Assembly (NCBI RefSeq): GCF_039993895.1
Contig: NZ_CP121194.1
Coordinates: forward strand, 1 to 64,000
Length of the DNA: 64,000 nt
Direction of reading: 5' to 3'
From: Edaphobacter paludis
GTDB taxonomy: Bacteria > Acidobacteriota > Terriglobia > Terriglobales > Acidobacteriaceae
Numbering within the stretch: the stretch's first letter is position 1; each line of letters opens with the position of its first letter. Of this stretch, positions 8,216 to 22,272 are shown piece after piece. The notes below the pieces were generated by a model. The model saw nothing but the letters and a program-made list of their open reading frames with translations. It ran no database searches and was not told the origin of the DNA. Position numbers and translations under genes: made by a program.

Positions 8216-9757
8216 GTGGGTTTGTTGCTGAAGTCTGTTGCTGTTTCCCTTTCGTGTCTATGCGCAGTTGCGGCAATGGGCCAGAGCATCGAGGCTGCTT
8301 CCAGTTCACCGCGCCCGGTCCCTTTTACGTCGGAGCAAGATCATCAGAACATGATGGACCAGCTCGGCATCAAGGCGCTGCGTCCGGGGCCGAGCGGCGA
8401 TGAGAAGGCACCGAACCACGCTAACTATGATGAGTCGAAGGCCAATCCATATCCTGATCTTCCCGATTCTCTGACATTGAACGATGGCGGGAAGGTCACG
8501 ACTCCGCAGATGTGGTGGGAGAAGCGCCGTCCTGAGATCGTGGCGATGTATGAGAGGTATGTCTACGGCCGCATCCCTAAAGAGGTGCCCACGGTGAAGT
8601 GGAGCGTCACTGCGGTCGATCACGAGAGGATCGGCTTTACTCCCGTCATCGCCAAGGATCTGGTTGGGCAGGTCGACAACTCTTCTTATCCTGCTATCAG
8701 CGTCAAGATCCACATGACGTTGGTTACGCCGGCAAACGCGAAGGGACCTGTTCCCGTTCTCGTGATGTTTGGTCGCGCCGGTTTTCCCGCACCGCATGAG
8801 CCTTCGGGCGACGACTTTGACCGCATCAACGCGGCATGGAAGGCGCTTCTTGTGCAGCAGGACCCTTCCTTGAAAGAGGTCTTTGCAAATCATCCCGCCT
8901 GGCAGCCGGTTAAGGCTACGCCCTTTCAATTTCCGGCACTGAATGCGGACGGTGGTCTGCCCAACACCTGGCAGTTGGCCGCAGCGGGCTGGGGTTTCGC
9001 GCTGCTCGACCCGGCCAGCGTGCAGGCTGACGACGGCGCTGGAATGACGCGCGGCATCATCGGTCTGGTCAACAAGGGGCAGCCGCGCAAGCCGGAAGAC
9101 TGGGGCGCGCTGCGGGCGTGGGGCTGGGGTGCGGGGCGTGCTCTCGACTACCTCGTGACCGATCCCTCGGTCGACGCAAAACATGTCGGCATCGAAGGCG
9201 TCTCGCGCTACGGCAAAGCTGCTTTGGTAACTATGGCGTTCGATCAGCGCTTCGCTATGGTTCTTGTCGGCTCCTCCGGCAAGGGTGGGGCTACGCCGCT
9301 GCGCCGTAATTATGGTGAAGCGGTCGAAAGCCTCACCGGCGGCGAGTACTACTGGATGGCTGGAGACTTCATGAAGTACGGCGCATCCGAGGCCAGCTTT
9401 GGCAGCAAGACGCCGGGAGATATTCCTGTCGATTCGAATGAACTCATCGCGTTGTGTGCGCCCCGGCTGACGTTTATCAGCTATGGGATTCCCGAGAAGG
9501 GCGACGCCCACTGGCTCGACCATGAGGGCAGCTTTATGGCGACGGTGGATGCGAGCCGGGTGTTTACGCTGCTTGGCGCCAAAGGCCTCGATGTGGAAGG
9601 GGACTATCATACGGCGAAGATGCCGCCGGTGAATCAGGGGTTCCTCTCTGGAAAGCTCGCGTGGCGACAGCATGACGGCGGGCACACCGATGCGCCGAAC
9701 ATGAAGTATTTCATCGAGTGGACGGACAAGTTTATCGGTCACACTCCGCCGCAATAG
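8216..9757 (+). CDS. Secreted CE15-like (glucuronoyl esterase / acetyl xylan esterase-like) hydrolase
   Basis: 513 residues from GTG 8216, which has GGAGG six bases upstream. A TTG at 8210 is the other option. A signal peptide (LLLKSVAVSLSCLCAVAAMGQS) is followed by an alpha/beta hydrolase domain. The motif GVSRYGKAAL, with nucleophile Ser at about residue 330, matches the G-x-S-R-x-G-K signature of CE15 4-O-methyl-glucuronoyl methylesterases. These cut ester links between lignin and glucuronoxylan. The C-terminal HDGGHTDAPN probably supplies the catalytic His. Its neighbour, a GDSL esterase on the other strand, is also secreted, suggesting plant-polymer use. Substrate is inferred from family only. 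Confidence 0.85.
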   Translation: MGLLLKSVAVSLSCLCAVAAMGQSIEAASSSPRPVPFTSEQDHQNMMDQLGIKALRPGPSGDEKAPNHANYDESKANPYPDLPDSLTLNDGGKVTTPQMWWEKRRPEIVAMYERYVYGRIPKEVPTVKWSVTAVDHERIGFTPVIAKDLVGQVDNSSYPAISVKIHMTLVTPANAKGPVPVLVMFGRAGFPAPHEPSGDDFDRINAAWKALLVQQDPSLKEVFANHPAWQPVKATPFQFPALNADGGLPNTWQLAAAGWGFALLDPASVQADDGAGMTRGIIGLVNKGQPRKPEDWGALRAWGWGAGRALDYLVTDPSVDAKHVGIEGVSRYGKAALVTMAFDQRFAMVLVGSSGKGGATPLRRNYGEAVESLTGGEYYWMAGDFMKYGASEASFGSKTPGDIPVDSNELIALCAPRLTFISYGIPEKGDAHWLDHEGSFMATVDASRVFTLLGAKGLDVEGDYHTAKMPPVNQGFLSGKLAWRQHDGGHTDAPNMKYFIEWTDKFIGHTPPQ

Positions 9758-9844
9758 GAAGGCAGATGCCGAATGCTTAACCCTGAAATGACAGCTTTTT
9801 TCGGGCGGCAGGGGCACAGACACGGCCTTGAGCAACCGGAGCCA

Positions 9845-10258
9845 TCAGCAGGTCTCGCAGGGTGCTTGAGGAATGACTGTGGGCAACGGTGCGCCTTCGA
9901 GGAGGGCGTACTTCGCCGGAGAGCAACATGCCTTCGCGAGTCGCGCCCTGTCTGCCTGCATGCCCTTGTCTTCCTGAAGCCAGTCCAGTGTCTGCCGAAG
10001 AATCTGAGATGCGCCGAGATGCGGTGGCATGACGATGCGATAGTGCATCCATCGTCCTTCCCGCCGCGCCGAGATGATTCCAGCGCTGCGCAGGTAAGCG
10101 AGGTGGCGGGAGATCTTGGGTTGGGGGCCGCCGAGAATCTCGACGAAGTAGCACACACAAATCTCCTGATCGCCCATAAGGTTCAGGAGCCGGAGGCGGG
10201 TGTTGTCCCCGAGAGCCTGGAAGAGCCGTTCTATGTTAAAAGTCCGCTTCGCTGCCAT
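9845..10258 (-). CDS. arsR: ArsR-family arsenite-responsive repressor
   Basis: 137 residues, a winged-helix ArsR/SmtB repressor. The recognition region contains EICVCYF with Cys34 and Cys36, the classic As(III)/Sb(III)-binding pair of ArsR. A second Cys cluster lies near the C-terminus (KACCSP and PCETC) and could add a third thiolate ligand. It is divergent from arsM, with 75 bp between the start codons. That gap holds two dyads (10270-10285 and 10298-10321) that could be its operators. On binding arsenite it should leave DNA and release both directions of transcription. Confidence 0.93.
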   Translation of the reverse strand: MAAKRTFNIERLFQALGDNTRLRLLNLMGDQEICVCYFVEILGGPQPKISRHLAYLRSAGIISARREGRWMHYRIVMPPHLGASQILRQTLDWLQEDKGMQADRARLAKACCSPAKYALLEGAPLPTVIPQAPCETC

Positions 10259-10269
10259 GAATCCAATAT

Positions 10270-10285
10270 ATACGCATTGACGTAT
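10270..10285. promoter_or_regulatory. Candidate ArsR operator dyad 1
   Basis: atacg and cgtat form a 5-bp perfect dyad around a 6-bp centre, in the short divergent region between arsR and arsM. Position and symmetry fit a repressor site, but the exact ArsR consensus for this group is not known to me. Confidence 0.45.
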
Positions 10286-10297
10286 TAGTTGTCCGAG

Positions 10298-10321
10298 AAT
10301 ATAGTCGCCTAAGCGAATATT
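10298..10321. promoter_or_regulatory. Candidate ArsR operator dyad 2
   Basis: Nested inverted repeat: outer arms aatat/atatt, inner arms tcgc/gcga around ctaa. It ends 2 bp before the GGAGG RBS of arsM, so binding here would block transcription or initiation of arsM. Confidence 0.4.
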
Positions 10322-10333
10322 TTGGAGGCGGGC

Positions 10334-11218
10334 ATGTCGGAGCAGCTATTGGATTCGGTGAAGTCGAAGTACGGCGCGGTCGCAGAGAGCACGCTATCGA
10401 ACGATCACGCAGGCGTGAAGGCGGTCGCGGAGGCCTTTGGCTACAGTGCAGAGGAACTGACTTCGATTCCCGCCGGGGCGAATATGGGACTCTCCTGCGG
10501 GAATCCCACGGCGACGGCGCACTTGAAGCCGGGTGAGGTTGTGGTCGATCTCGGCTCCGGTGGAGGTCTCGATGTGTTTCTTGCATCTCGGATGGTGGGC
10601 CCGGAGGGACGCGCTATCGGCATTGATATGACGACGGCGATGATCGAGCGTGCGCGTGAGAATGCACAGAAGGGCGGTTATACCAATGTGGAGTTCTACC
10701 AATCCACCATTGACCAGATCCCGCTCGAGGATGCTTCTGTCGATTGCATCATCTCGAATTGCGTCATCAATCTCGCACCGGATAAGCCAGCCGTCTTCCG
10801 CGAGATTGCGCGAGTCTTGAAGCCGGGTGGCCGCGTCGCCTTGAGCGACATTGCGCTGAAGCACGATCTGCCTGAAGCGGTCGCGCAGAGCATGGCGGCT
10901 TATGTCGGCTGCATTGCCGGGGCGATTTTGATTGACGACTATCGTGCCGGGCTGCTCGCAGCCGGATTTCAGCATGTGGAAATTGTGGATAGCGAAGCCG
11001 ATTTGAACGCATATGCCAAGGTCGAGAATCAGGCAGGTTGTTGCTCGCCGAGCATGGAAGTTGGCAGCCCCTTCCAGGTGATCGGAGATGCTTGTTGCAC
11101 ACCGGCAACGAGCGAGCCTTCGTTGCACGAGGAGCTGACGACGCTTCTCTCGCAGTATGACGTGAACGAAGCGGCGGCCAGCGTGAAGGTTTACGCTATC
11201 AAACCTCGGGTCGTATAG
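10334..11218 (+). CDS. arsM: Arsenite S-adenosylmethionine methyltransferase
   Basis: 294 residues from ATG 10334 (GGAGG five bases upstream; the earlier TTG at 10322 is unlikely). ArsM methylates As(III) stepwise to volatile or less toxic species in the cytoplasm. SAM motif I is [13 protein letters not shown]. Three conserved As-binding cysteines are visible, in [17 protein letters not shown] and [10 protein letters not shown]-terminal extension carries extra Cys (GCCSP, DACCTP). It lies divergent from arsR and 8 bp upstream of arsC, so it is probably cotranscribed with arsC and controlled by ArsR. Confidence 0.95.
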   Translation: MSEQLLDSVKSKYGAVAESTLSNDHAGVKAVAEAFGYSAEELTSIPAGANMGLSCGNPTATAHLKPGEVVVDLGSGGGLDVFLASRMVGPEGRAIGIDMTTAMIERARENAQKGGYTNVEFYQSTIDQIPLEDASVDCIISNCVINLAPDKPAVFREIARVLKPGGRVALSDIALKHDLPEAVAQSMAAYVGCIAGAILIDDYRAGLLAAGFQHVEIVDSEADLNAYAKVENQAGCCSPSMEVGSPFQVIGDACCTPATSEPSLHEELTTLLSQYDVNEAAASVKVYAIKPRVV

Positions 11219-11226
11219 GAGACGCG

Positions 11227-11631
11227 ATGTACAAGGTAATCTTTGCGTGCGTCCACAACGCGGGGCGCTCACAGATGGCGGCAGCTTTCTTCAATCACCT
11301 CGCCGACCCGCAAAAAGCGGAAGCAATATCTGCCGGTACTGAGCCCGGGCTGCGGGTGCATCCCGAAGTGCTGACAGTTATGCAGGAAGTTGGCATCGAC
11401 CTAAGCGGTGCCAGGCCTCAAAGGCTGACCGAGGCCTTGGCGCGGGAAGCGCAACTGCTCATTACGATGGGCTGCGGGGATCAATGCCCCTATGTTGAAG
11501 GGCTGCGCCGCGATGATTGGCCGCTGCCCGATCCTAAAGGACGGCCCCTCGATGAAGTCCGCGCTGTGCGCGACGACATTCGAAGCCGGGTTTCAGCACT
11601 GCTGAATACAGAGGGTTTAGGTAAAGCTTAG
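11227..11631 (+). CDS. arsC: Arsenate reductase, thioredoxin-coupled LMW-phosphatase type
   Basis: 134 residues. It reduces As(V) to As(III), the substrate of ArsM. The P-loop is C8-V-H-N-A-G-R14-S. The redox shuttle cysteines are C83 and C87 (MGCGDQCPYV), and the general-acid Asp is in WPLPDP. This is the staphylococcal pI258-type enzyme rather than the glutaredoxin type. It starts 8 bp after the arsM stop. No arsB or acr3 efflux gene is present nearby, so the locus appears to detoxify by reduction plus methylation unless a pump lies elsewhere. Confidence 0.93.
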   Translation: MYKVIFACVHNAGRSQMAAAFFNHLADPQKAEAISAGTEPGLRVHPEVLTVMQEVGIDLSGARPQRLTEALAREAQLLITMGCGDQCPYVEGLRRDDWPLPDPKGRPLDEVRAVRDDIRSRVSALLNTEGLGKA

Positions 11632-11799
11632 CTGTCAGATTAGCCGCACGCTTTCCAGCGTCTTCGTCGACCTCCTTTTTCCCGTCTCCCCCATATTGTT
11701 CGTGCATAGCACAAAAGTGCAGTCTCGATCACGGAAGTGGAAGTGCCAATCACTAAAGATTCCGGCACTCTATTTACAAGTAAACGAGGTCTTCGAGCC

Positions 11800-12876
11800 A
11801 TGCGAATCGCATCTGTAGGAACTGCATTTCCGGAACATCGCTATCCCCAGGCCGTTATCACGGAAGCCCTGAAAGAACGTATGCAGGACAAACTGGTGAT
11901 CCCCGCCATCATGAACCGTCTTCACAATAATTGTGGAGTCGACTTCCGCCACATTATGTTTCCCCTGGACACTTTGGGAACGCGTTCTGGATTCGGTCCG
12001 AACAACGACCTGTGGATCAAGGGCGCCCTGGATCTTGGCCAGAAGGCAATTCAGAAGGCGCTCGATCACGTCGGTCTCGCTCCGTCGGATATCTCCGCCA
12101 TCTTCTTTACCTCCGTTACGGGAATAGCCTGTCCGAGCATCGACGCTCGCCTGGTCAACCTGATGGGCTTTCCCAAGGACATCAAACGTACCCCGATCTT
12201 CGGACTCGGTTGCGTCGCCGGAGCCGCGGGGATTTCCCGCGCGACGGACTACGTGCGCGCGTTTCCGAAGCAGTACGCGCTTCTGCTCTCGGTCGAGTTG
12301 TGCTCGCTCACGTGGCAGGAAAATGACCATTCCATGGCCAATCTTGTTGCCTGCGGACTCTTCGGAGACGGTGCGGCCGCGGTTGTCCTCGCAGGAGAAG
12401 AGACGCCGATTGCCCAAAAGCCGACGAGCGTTGAAGATCCGTGCCCCCGCGTCGTTGCTACTCGTTCTACGTTCTACCCCGACACGGAACACCTGATGGG
12501 ATGGAACATCGATGAGAGCGGTTTCAACATTGTCCTCTCCGCGGACGTGCCGGAACTTGTCAGTACGAAACTTCGGAGCACGGTGGAAGACTTCCTCTCC
12601 GACAATGAGATGAGCCAGGGACAGATTTGCAGCTACATCATGCACAGCGGAGGACCCAAGGTGCTGAAAGCGATGGAGAGCAGCCTTAACCTGCCGCCCA
12701 ATGCTTTGGCGGCTTCCTGGAACAGCCTGCGTCAGCGCGGGAATCTCTCCTCCGCCTCTGTCCTTACGGTGTTGCAGGATTCTTTGCTGAACCGCCCCGG
12801 AAGCCCAGGTTGTTACAGCATGATGGGCGCGATGGGACCGGCGTTCTGCTCGGAACTGCTTCTGCTTCAGTGGTAA
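11800..12876 (+). CDS. Type III polyketide synthase (chalcone/stilbene synthase-like)
   Basis: 358 residues from ATG 11800 (MRIASVGTAFPEHRYPQ, the usual family start). A GTG at 11737 would add 21 residues of unconvincing sequence. The thiolase fold has the catalytic Cys in GLGCVAGAAG, the His in IMHSGGPKV and the Asn in RGNLSSASVL, so the Cys-His-Asn triad is intact. FGDGAAAVVL is also typical. Such enzymes condense malonyl-CoA onto an acyl-CoA starter to make alkylpyrones, resorcinols or phloroglucinol-like products. No adjacent methyltransferase or oxidase gene indicates the product. A strong terminator follows. Confidence 0.9.
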   Translation: MRIASVGTAFPEHRYPQAVITEALKERMQDKLVIPAIMNRLHNNCGVDFRHIMFPLDTLGTRSGFGPNNDLWIKGALDLGQKAIQKALDHVGLAPSDISAIFFTSVTGIACPSIDARLVNLMGFPKDIKRTPIFGLGCVAGAAGISRATDYVRAFPKQYALLLSVELCSLTWQENDHSMANLVACGLFGDGAAAVVLAGEETPIAQKPTSVEDPCPRVVATRSTFYPDTEHLMGWNIDESGFNIVLSADVPELVSTKLRSTVEDFLSDNEMSQGQICSYIMHSGGPKVLKAMESSLNLPPNALAASWNSLRQRGNLSSASVLTVLQDSLLNRPGSPGCYSMMGAMGPAFCSELLLLQW

Positions 12877-12897
12877 GGTTGACGAATCGCAAATAAT

Positions 12898-12927
12898 AAA
12901 AAGGGAGCCGATTGCGGCTCCCTTTTT
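12898..12927. terminator. Bidirectional intrinsic terminator after the polyketide synthase gene
   Basis: Perfect 13-bp stem (12898-12910 with 12915-12927), 4-nt loop, A-run and T-run on the two sides. It lies between the rightward polyketide synthase gene and the leftward DUF5985 gene and can serve both. Confidence 0.92.
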
Positions 12928-12990
12928 AGCGCGAAGGGAAAGAACTCGCTACGAATTTCGAAGGTAGTCTTCTCCTGAATATTGGCGGGC

Positions 12991-13266
12991 CTAACGGGCA
13001 GCACCATAATTCTTTTTTAAAATTGCGATCAGGATAAGAAGAGAAGCAAGCAGACGCACAAGGTATATCCACGGGCTGCCTTCATTCGGTTTTTCGAGAA
13101 ATAGCACGGAGGCGCGGCTGAGCGCCTCGATGATGAAAGCAATGGCGAATGCGAGAAATAAGAAGTCTCTTGTACGCTTCCAGAATTTCAGGAAGAAGAT
13201 GCCTGCCATCAATGAACAGGTGGCGATAATACCTAACAGAAATCCTTGAATCATCGGGTCACTCAC
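12991..13266 (-). CDS. DUF5985-family small membrane protein (second copy)
   Basis: 91 residues with about three transmembrane segments (residues 6-27, 36-57 and 66-83) and a conserved polar loop with EALSRASVLF. It resembles DUF5985 proteins, which usually occur as tandem pairs next to signalling genes. The start overlaps the end of the preceding paralogue by 8 bp, so translation is probably coupled. It is the last gene of the leftward unit 13904-12991. Function unknown. Confidence 0.75.
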   Translation of the reverse strand: MSDPMIQGFLLGIIATCSLMAGIFFLKFWKRTRDFLFLAFAIAFIIEALSRASVLFLEKPNEGSPWIYLVRLLASLLILIAILKKNYGAAR

Positions 13267-13516
13267 CTTCCCATATCAGTCCATAGAGCAAAAGCAGGGT
13301 GGCGACGGCAGCGGTGGCCAGCCGCCAGACGTAGAGGTCCACCTGCGGCAAGACCACTAAATCGAGAAATAAAAGTAAATTGGATATGGCGAGTCCAAAA
13401 AAACAAAGGCTGCTCCATAACAAGAGCCTCTGCTTCATACGCCAATATCCGCGCAAAAGCAGGATGGCGCAGGTCGCAAACGTCATAGAACTTAAAATGT
13501 AAACTGCTGGTCCCAT
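13259..13516 (-). CDS. DUF5985-family small membrane protein (first copy)
   Basis: 85 residues, about three transmembrane segments, with the RGYWRMKQRLLLWSSLCFFGLA core seen in DUF5985. It starts one base after the stop of the upstream winged-helix gene (TGA-T-ATG) and overlaps the second DUF5985 gene by 8 bp, so the three genes form a tight operon. The pair may make a hetero-oligomeric membrane protein. Function unknown. Confidence 0.75.
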   Translation of the reverse strand: MGPAVYILSSMTFATCAILLLRGYWRMKQRLLLWSSLCFFGLAISNLLLFLDLVVLPQVDLYVWRLATAAVATLLLLYGLIWEGE

Positions 13517-13517
13517 A

Positions 13518-13904
13518 TCACTCCCGGTCCTTCGTAAAGCGGAAGGCCTGGGCGAACTCCCGTATGCCAGGAGCCGCCTTTGAATGAATCATTCTGGATA
13601 TCCGAATGAGATTTCTACGATAAGCGGCGTCGACAGCCTGAACCAGGCCATCCCGTTTGCCGGACTCATAACGGTACAACTCTGGAACGCCGTGCCTGGC
13701 GAGAAGCCCACGCCTCGTTAACCCTTGCAGAATATTGCGGGCGACTCCGGACGACACGTACAACGCATTTGCCATCTCTTCCACCGTCCATTGCTTCGGA
13801 CGGTTGTTCCATAGCAGCAGCAAAGCCTCAAGATGAGGAACGGTATCGATTTGATCCAGAATGAACGCATCGACTTCTTTGGTATGTAGAGTCTCTTCAT
13901 TCAT
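13518..13904 (-). CDS. Winged-helix DNA-binding-like protein, unknown function
   Basis: 128 residues. The middle (WTVEEMANALYVSSGVARNILQGLTRRGLL, about 39-68) reads as a helix-turn-helix with wing, like MarR/ArsR-type winged helices. No ligand-binding motif is visible. It heads the three-gene unit with the two DUF5985 membrane proteins and lies directly downstream (83 bp) of the receiver gene at 13988, so it may belong to the same signalling operon. It could be the local regulator of the membrane pair. Confidence 0.65.
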   Translation of the reverse strand: MNEETLHTKEVDAFILDQIDTVPHLEALLLLWNNRPKQWTVEEMANALYVSSGVARNILQGLTRRGLLARHGVPELYRYESGKRDGLVQAVDAAYRRNLIRISRMIHSKAAPGIREFAQAFRFTKDRE

Positions 13905-13987
13905 GAAACAAGCTCGATCCTCAGTATCACGACGCAGAAATTGGTATCTCCACCCTAACTCTGCATTTTTTCATTCCGCAGGGGTGG

Positions 13988-14362
13988 TCAAAGGGTATGA
14001 CCATAGGCCGCCAATATTTCGGCAACTGTTTTGAAGAGAAGCTCGGGGCCTCCCACTTTGCTTATAAATCGATCGGCATAGCTTGCATCCGCGGGTAGCT
14101 CGTTGACTCCCGAGATGAGGATGACGGGCATCGTGGGGCGGCTGGATTTGATGGTTTTGGTGAGTTCGGTACCGGTCATGCCTGGCATCATCTGATCGGA
14201 GAGAACAAGATCGATGCCGCCGGCGGCGAGCAGTTCCAGGGCTTCCTTGCCCGATTCTGCGGTTAAAATCCTGTAGCCCTGTCTTTGCAGGATGAGGCTG
14301 CGGAGCGTTCGGGGAATCCTTTCGTCGTCGACGATCAGGATTGTGATGTCGTCAGCGGCCAT
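13988..14362 (-). CDS. Single-domain response regulator (CheY-like)
   Basis: 124 residues, receiver domain only, no output domain. The acidic pocket is D12/D13, the phospho-acceptor Asp is about D56 (LVLSDQMMPG), the switch Ser is in VILISG and the Lys in FISKVGG. Its start overlaps the end of the receiver-PAS-histidine kinase gene by 11 bp, which implies coupled translation and a shared pathway. It may take phosphate from that kinase or act as a phosphorelay intermediate. Confidence 0.9.
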   Translation of the reverse strand: MAADDITILIVDDERIPRTLRSLILQRQGYRILTAESGKEALELLAAGGIDLVLSDQMMPGMTGTELTKTIKSSRPTMPVILISGVNELPADASYADRFISKVGGPELLFKTVAEILAAYGHTL

Positions 14363-15941
14363 GGGAATTTTCGGTTACCTCTTCTGCGGGAGCAAAGTGA
14401 ATTGTCTCGTCAATTTTCTGAAGATCCGCGTTAGGCAGTGTCACTTGGAAGCAGGTAACCTTGCGATCTGTAAGCGCGAGGGTGCGGAAGCGGATTGTTC
14501 CGCCATATTTCTGGATAATCCCTTTGCTGATCCAAAGGCCCAGCCCGGTGCCCTTGGTGGATTTCGTGGTGAAGAAGGGTTCGAAGAGGTGCTTTGCGTG
14601 TTCGGGCTCGATGCCGGCGCCCGTATCGCAGATGGAGATGCAAACAGAGGGATGCCGGTTCTTTCCGGAGGTGGTTTCGAAGACATGGAGGCGCATCGTG
14701 CCGCCCTCGGGCATCGCCTGGGCTGCGTTTCCAATCAGATTGAGAAATACCTGTTTGAGCTCAACAGGAAAGCCCTGGATTGTGCCGCCGCTACGGTACT
14801 CCTTTCGTAGAGTGATATTGCTGAACTCCATGCGACGAGTTTGCAATTCAAGGATTTCATCGAGAAGGCCGGAGATGGAGACCTGCACCGGGTGTTTGGA
14901 TTCGCGATAGAAGCCAAGGGTCTGCCGTGTGATATGAGCGACGCGACGAAGCTCCTCCTCGCCGAGCTTTGCATAGTAGCGTGCTTCTTCGTCGAGCGAG
15001 GGGTGGTCGCGAAGCAGATAAAAAGTATTGGTGATGGCTTCGAGCGGGTTGTTGATCTCGTGCGCGATAATGCCGGCGACCCTTCCCATAGCAGCCAGCC
15101 GTTCGGTCTTGCGCAGCGCATCCTCCGTCTTTAGTTGGGCGGTGATATCGCGGTTGATCTCAAGGATCGCATTGCCGTCCGCCTTGAGAGCCTTTCGACA
15201 GGCGACGACCACTTCATGACCGTCGCGGGTGGTCTGGGTAAGGTTTCCCTCCCACTTACCGTTCTGGGCCAGAGTAGCCTGCACGCTGCTGTATTCCGTC
15301 GGGAACCTGGTTTGCAGGACCTGGTGAACCGGTTTGCCGAGCACCTCTTCACGCTGCCAGCCATAGAGCGCCTCGGCTCCGGAATTCCAGAAGAGGACGG
15401 TGCCGTTCATGTCTCGCACGATGATTGCTTCGGTGGCCAATTCGAGCAGATCTGCGCGCTCGCGAAGCAGATCTTCGTTCTCCCGTATCTGTGCTGTCCG
15501 GTCTTCTACGCGCTTTTCCAGTTCGCTGTTCAGGCGTTCCAGTTGGCGGTTCTTGCGATGCAGTTCGGCAAAGACGCTGACCTTGGCACGAAGCAGCTCA
15601 GGAATTACAGGGACTGAGATGTAATCGACAGCGCCGCTCCGGTAGCCCTTAATGCGGTCCAGATCAGTGAGATGGACCGCGGAGATAAAGATGATGGCAG
15701 TCTTCTGAAAGCGGGGATGCTGGCGCATCATCTCCGCGAGTTCGAAGCCGTCTATCTCAGGCATGCTGACGTCCATCAGGACGACCGCAATGTCGTTGCG
15801 CAATAGCTGGTCGAGTGCTTCCCTGGCCGACCTTGCCTTGATCAGGTTTTCTCCCAGTGTTCCAAGAATGGCCTCATAGCTCATCAGCTTGCCAGGCTGA
15901 TCGTCCACCATGAGTATGTTCGCCCGATCGTTATCTTTCAT
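14352..15941 (-). CDS. Receiver-PAS-histidine kinase hybrid, soluble
   Basis: 529 residues without membrane segments. An N-terminal receiver (acceptor D57, VVLMDVSMPEIDG) has Val where most receivers have the conserved Lys (DYISVPV). A coiled coil (about 125-160), a PAS domain (about 160-270), a HisKA domain with phospho-His H294 (AHEINNPL) and a HATPase (N box NLIGNAAQAMP, G1 DTGAGIEPE, G2 GTGLGLW) follow. It lies 72 bp downstream of the giant HAMP kinase and overlaps the CheY-like gene by 11 bp. The N-terminal receiver suggests that it is itself controlled by phosphorylation, plausibly by the giant kinase. Input signal unknown. Confidence 0.93.
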   Translation of the reverse strand: MKDNDRANILMVDDQPGKLMSYEAILGTLGENLIKARSAREALDQLLRNDIAVVLMDVSMPEIDGFELAEMMRQHPRFQKTAIIFISAVHLTDLDRIKGYRSGAVDYISVPVIPELLRAKVSVFAELHRKNRQLERLNSELEKRVEDRTAQIRENEDLLRERADLLELATEAIIVRDMNGTVLFWNSGAEALYGWQREEVLGKPVHQVLQTRFPTEYSSVQATLAQNGKWEGNLTQTTRDGHEVVVACRKALKADGNAILEINRDITAQLKTEDALRKTERLAAMGRVAGIIAHEINNPLEAITNTFYLLRDHPSLDEEARYYAKLGEEELRRVAHITRQTLGFYRESKHPVQVSISGLLDEILELQTRRMEFSNITLRKEYRSGGTIQGFPVELKQVFLNLIGNAAQAMPEGGTMRLHVFETTSGKNRHPSVCISICDTGAGIEPEHAKHLFEPFFTTKSTKGTGLGLWISKGIIQKYGGTIRFRTLALTDRKVTCFQVTLPNADLQKIDETIHFAPAEEVTENSHGR

Positions 15942-16013
15942 CTTCTCCCTTTGCTGCTGAGGCCCGCATTCGAGTCGGCGGCTGCCTTTGCGCCCTGCTT
16001 GACCATGGGTAAT

Positions 16014-21782
<5,769 letters not shown>

Positions 21783-22272
21783 AAAATCAGGATCTCCCGT
21801 TCAAGTGCAGATCAAAAACCGCGTCTCAGGTATCTAACTAACGTAAGGGCACCGCAATTTCAAAAACTTTATAAGCCCTTCATGGAAGCAAATGGATCTT
21901 CATCGTTACAGATTAGCCTGCATCAGAAAACATAGAAAAACATAGAACGAGACGCATTATCAGATGCAGACTAACAGGCTCAGGATGGCCGCTTGTGGTT
22001 TTGTAACCCTGCCCCAATTCTCCTTATTATCCAACTTTGTACCTCTGTCCCGCATCAGGAGCGTCGACGGTGATGAGAAGTCCTGCTGCACATCGTGCCG
22101 GGATCTGACTGATAGGTGCGTATCGTAAAACGGTACTGATCCTGGATCGATTATCGTGCTACGGCGCGGTCCTCTTGAATTCCACTAAATATGTAGCTGT
22201 CGCTAAAGACTCCCCGCTCCCGCTAAAATCCTATCGTTCCTGAATCGTCTCAATCGGAAGGCACAAAACTCC
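21783..22272. other. Intergenic region upstream of the giant kinase and the DUF1080 gene
   Basis: 490 bp between divergent genes with no convincing ORF or RNA gene. It should hold both promoters, but no clear -35/-10 pair was identified. An imperfect inverted repeat is present (21913-21927 with 21960-21974, about 13 of 15 positions paired), along with a short direct repeat acatagaaaaacatagaa. Confidence 0.5.

Noticed and set aside
8306-9835. 509-codon minus-strand ORF opposite the CE15-like gene
   Set aside because: No start context or motif; amino-acid composition typical of an antisense frame of a GC-rich gene.
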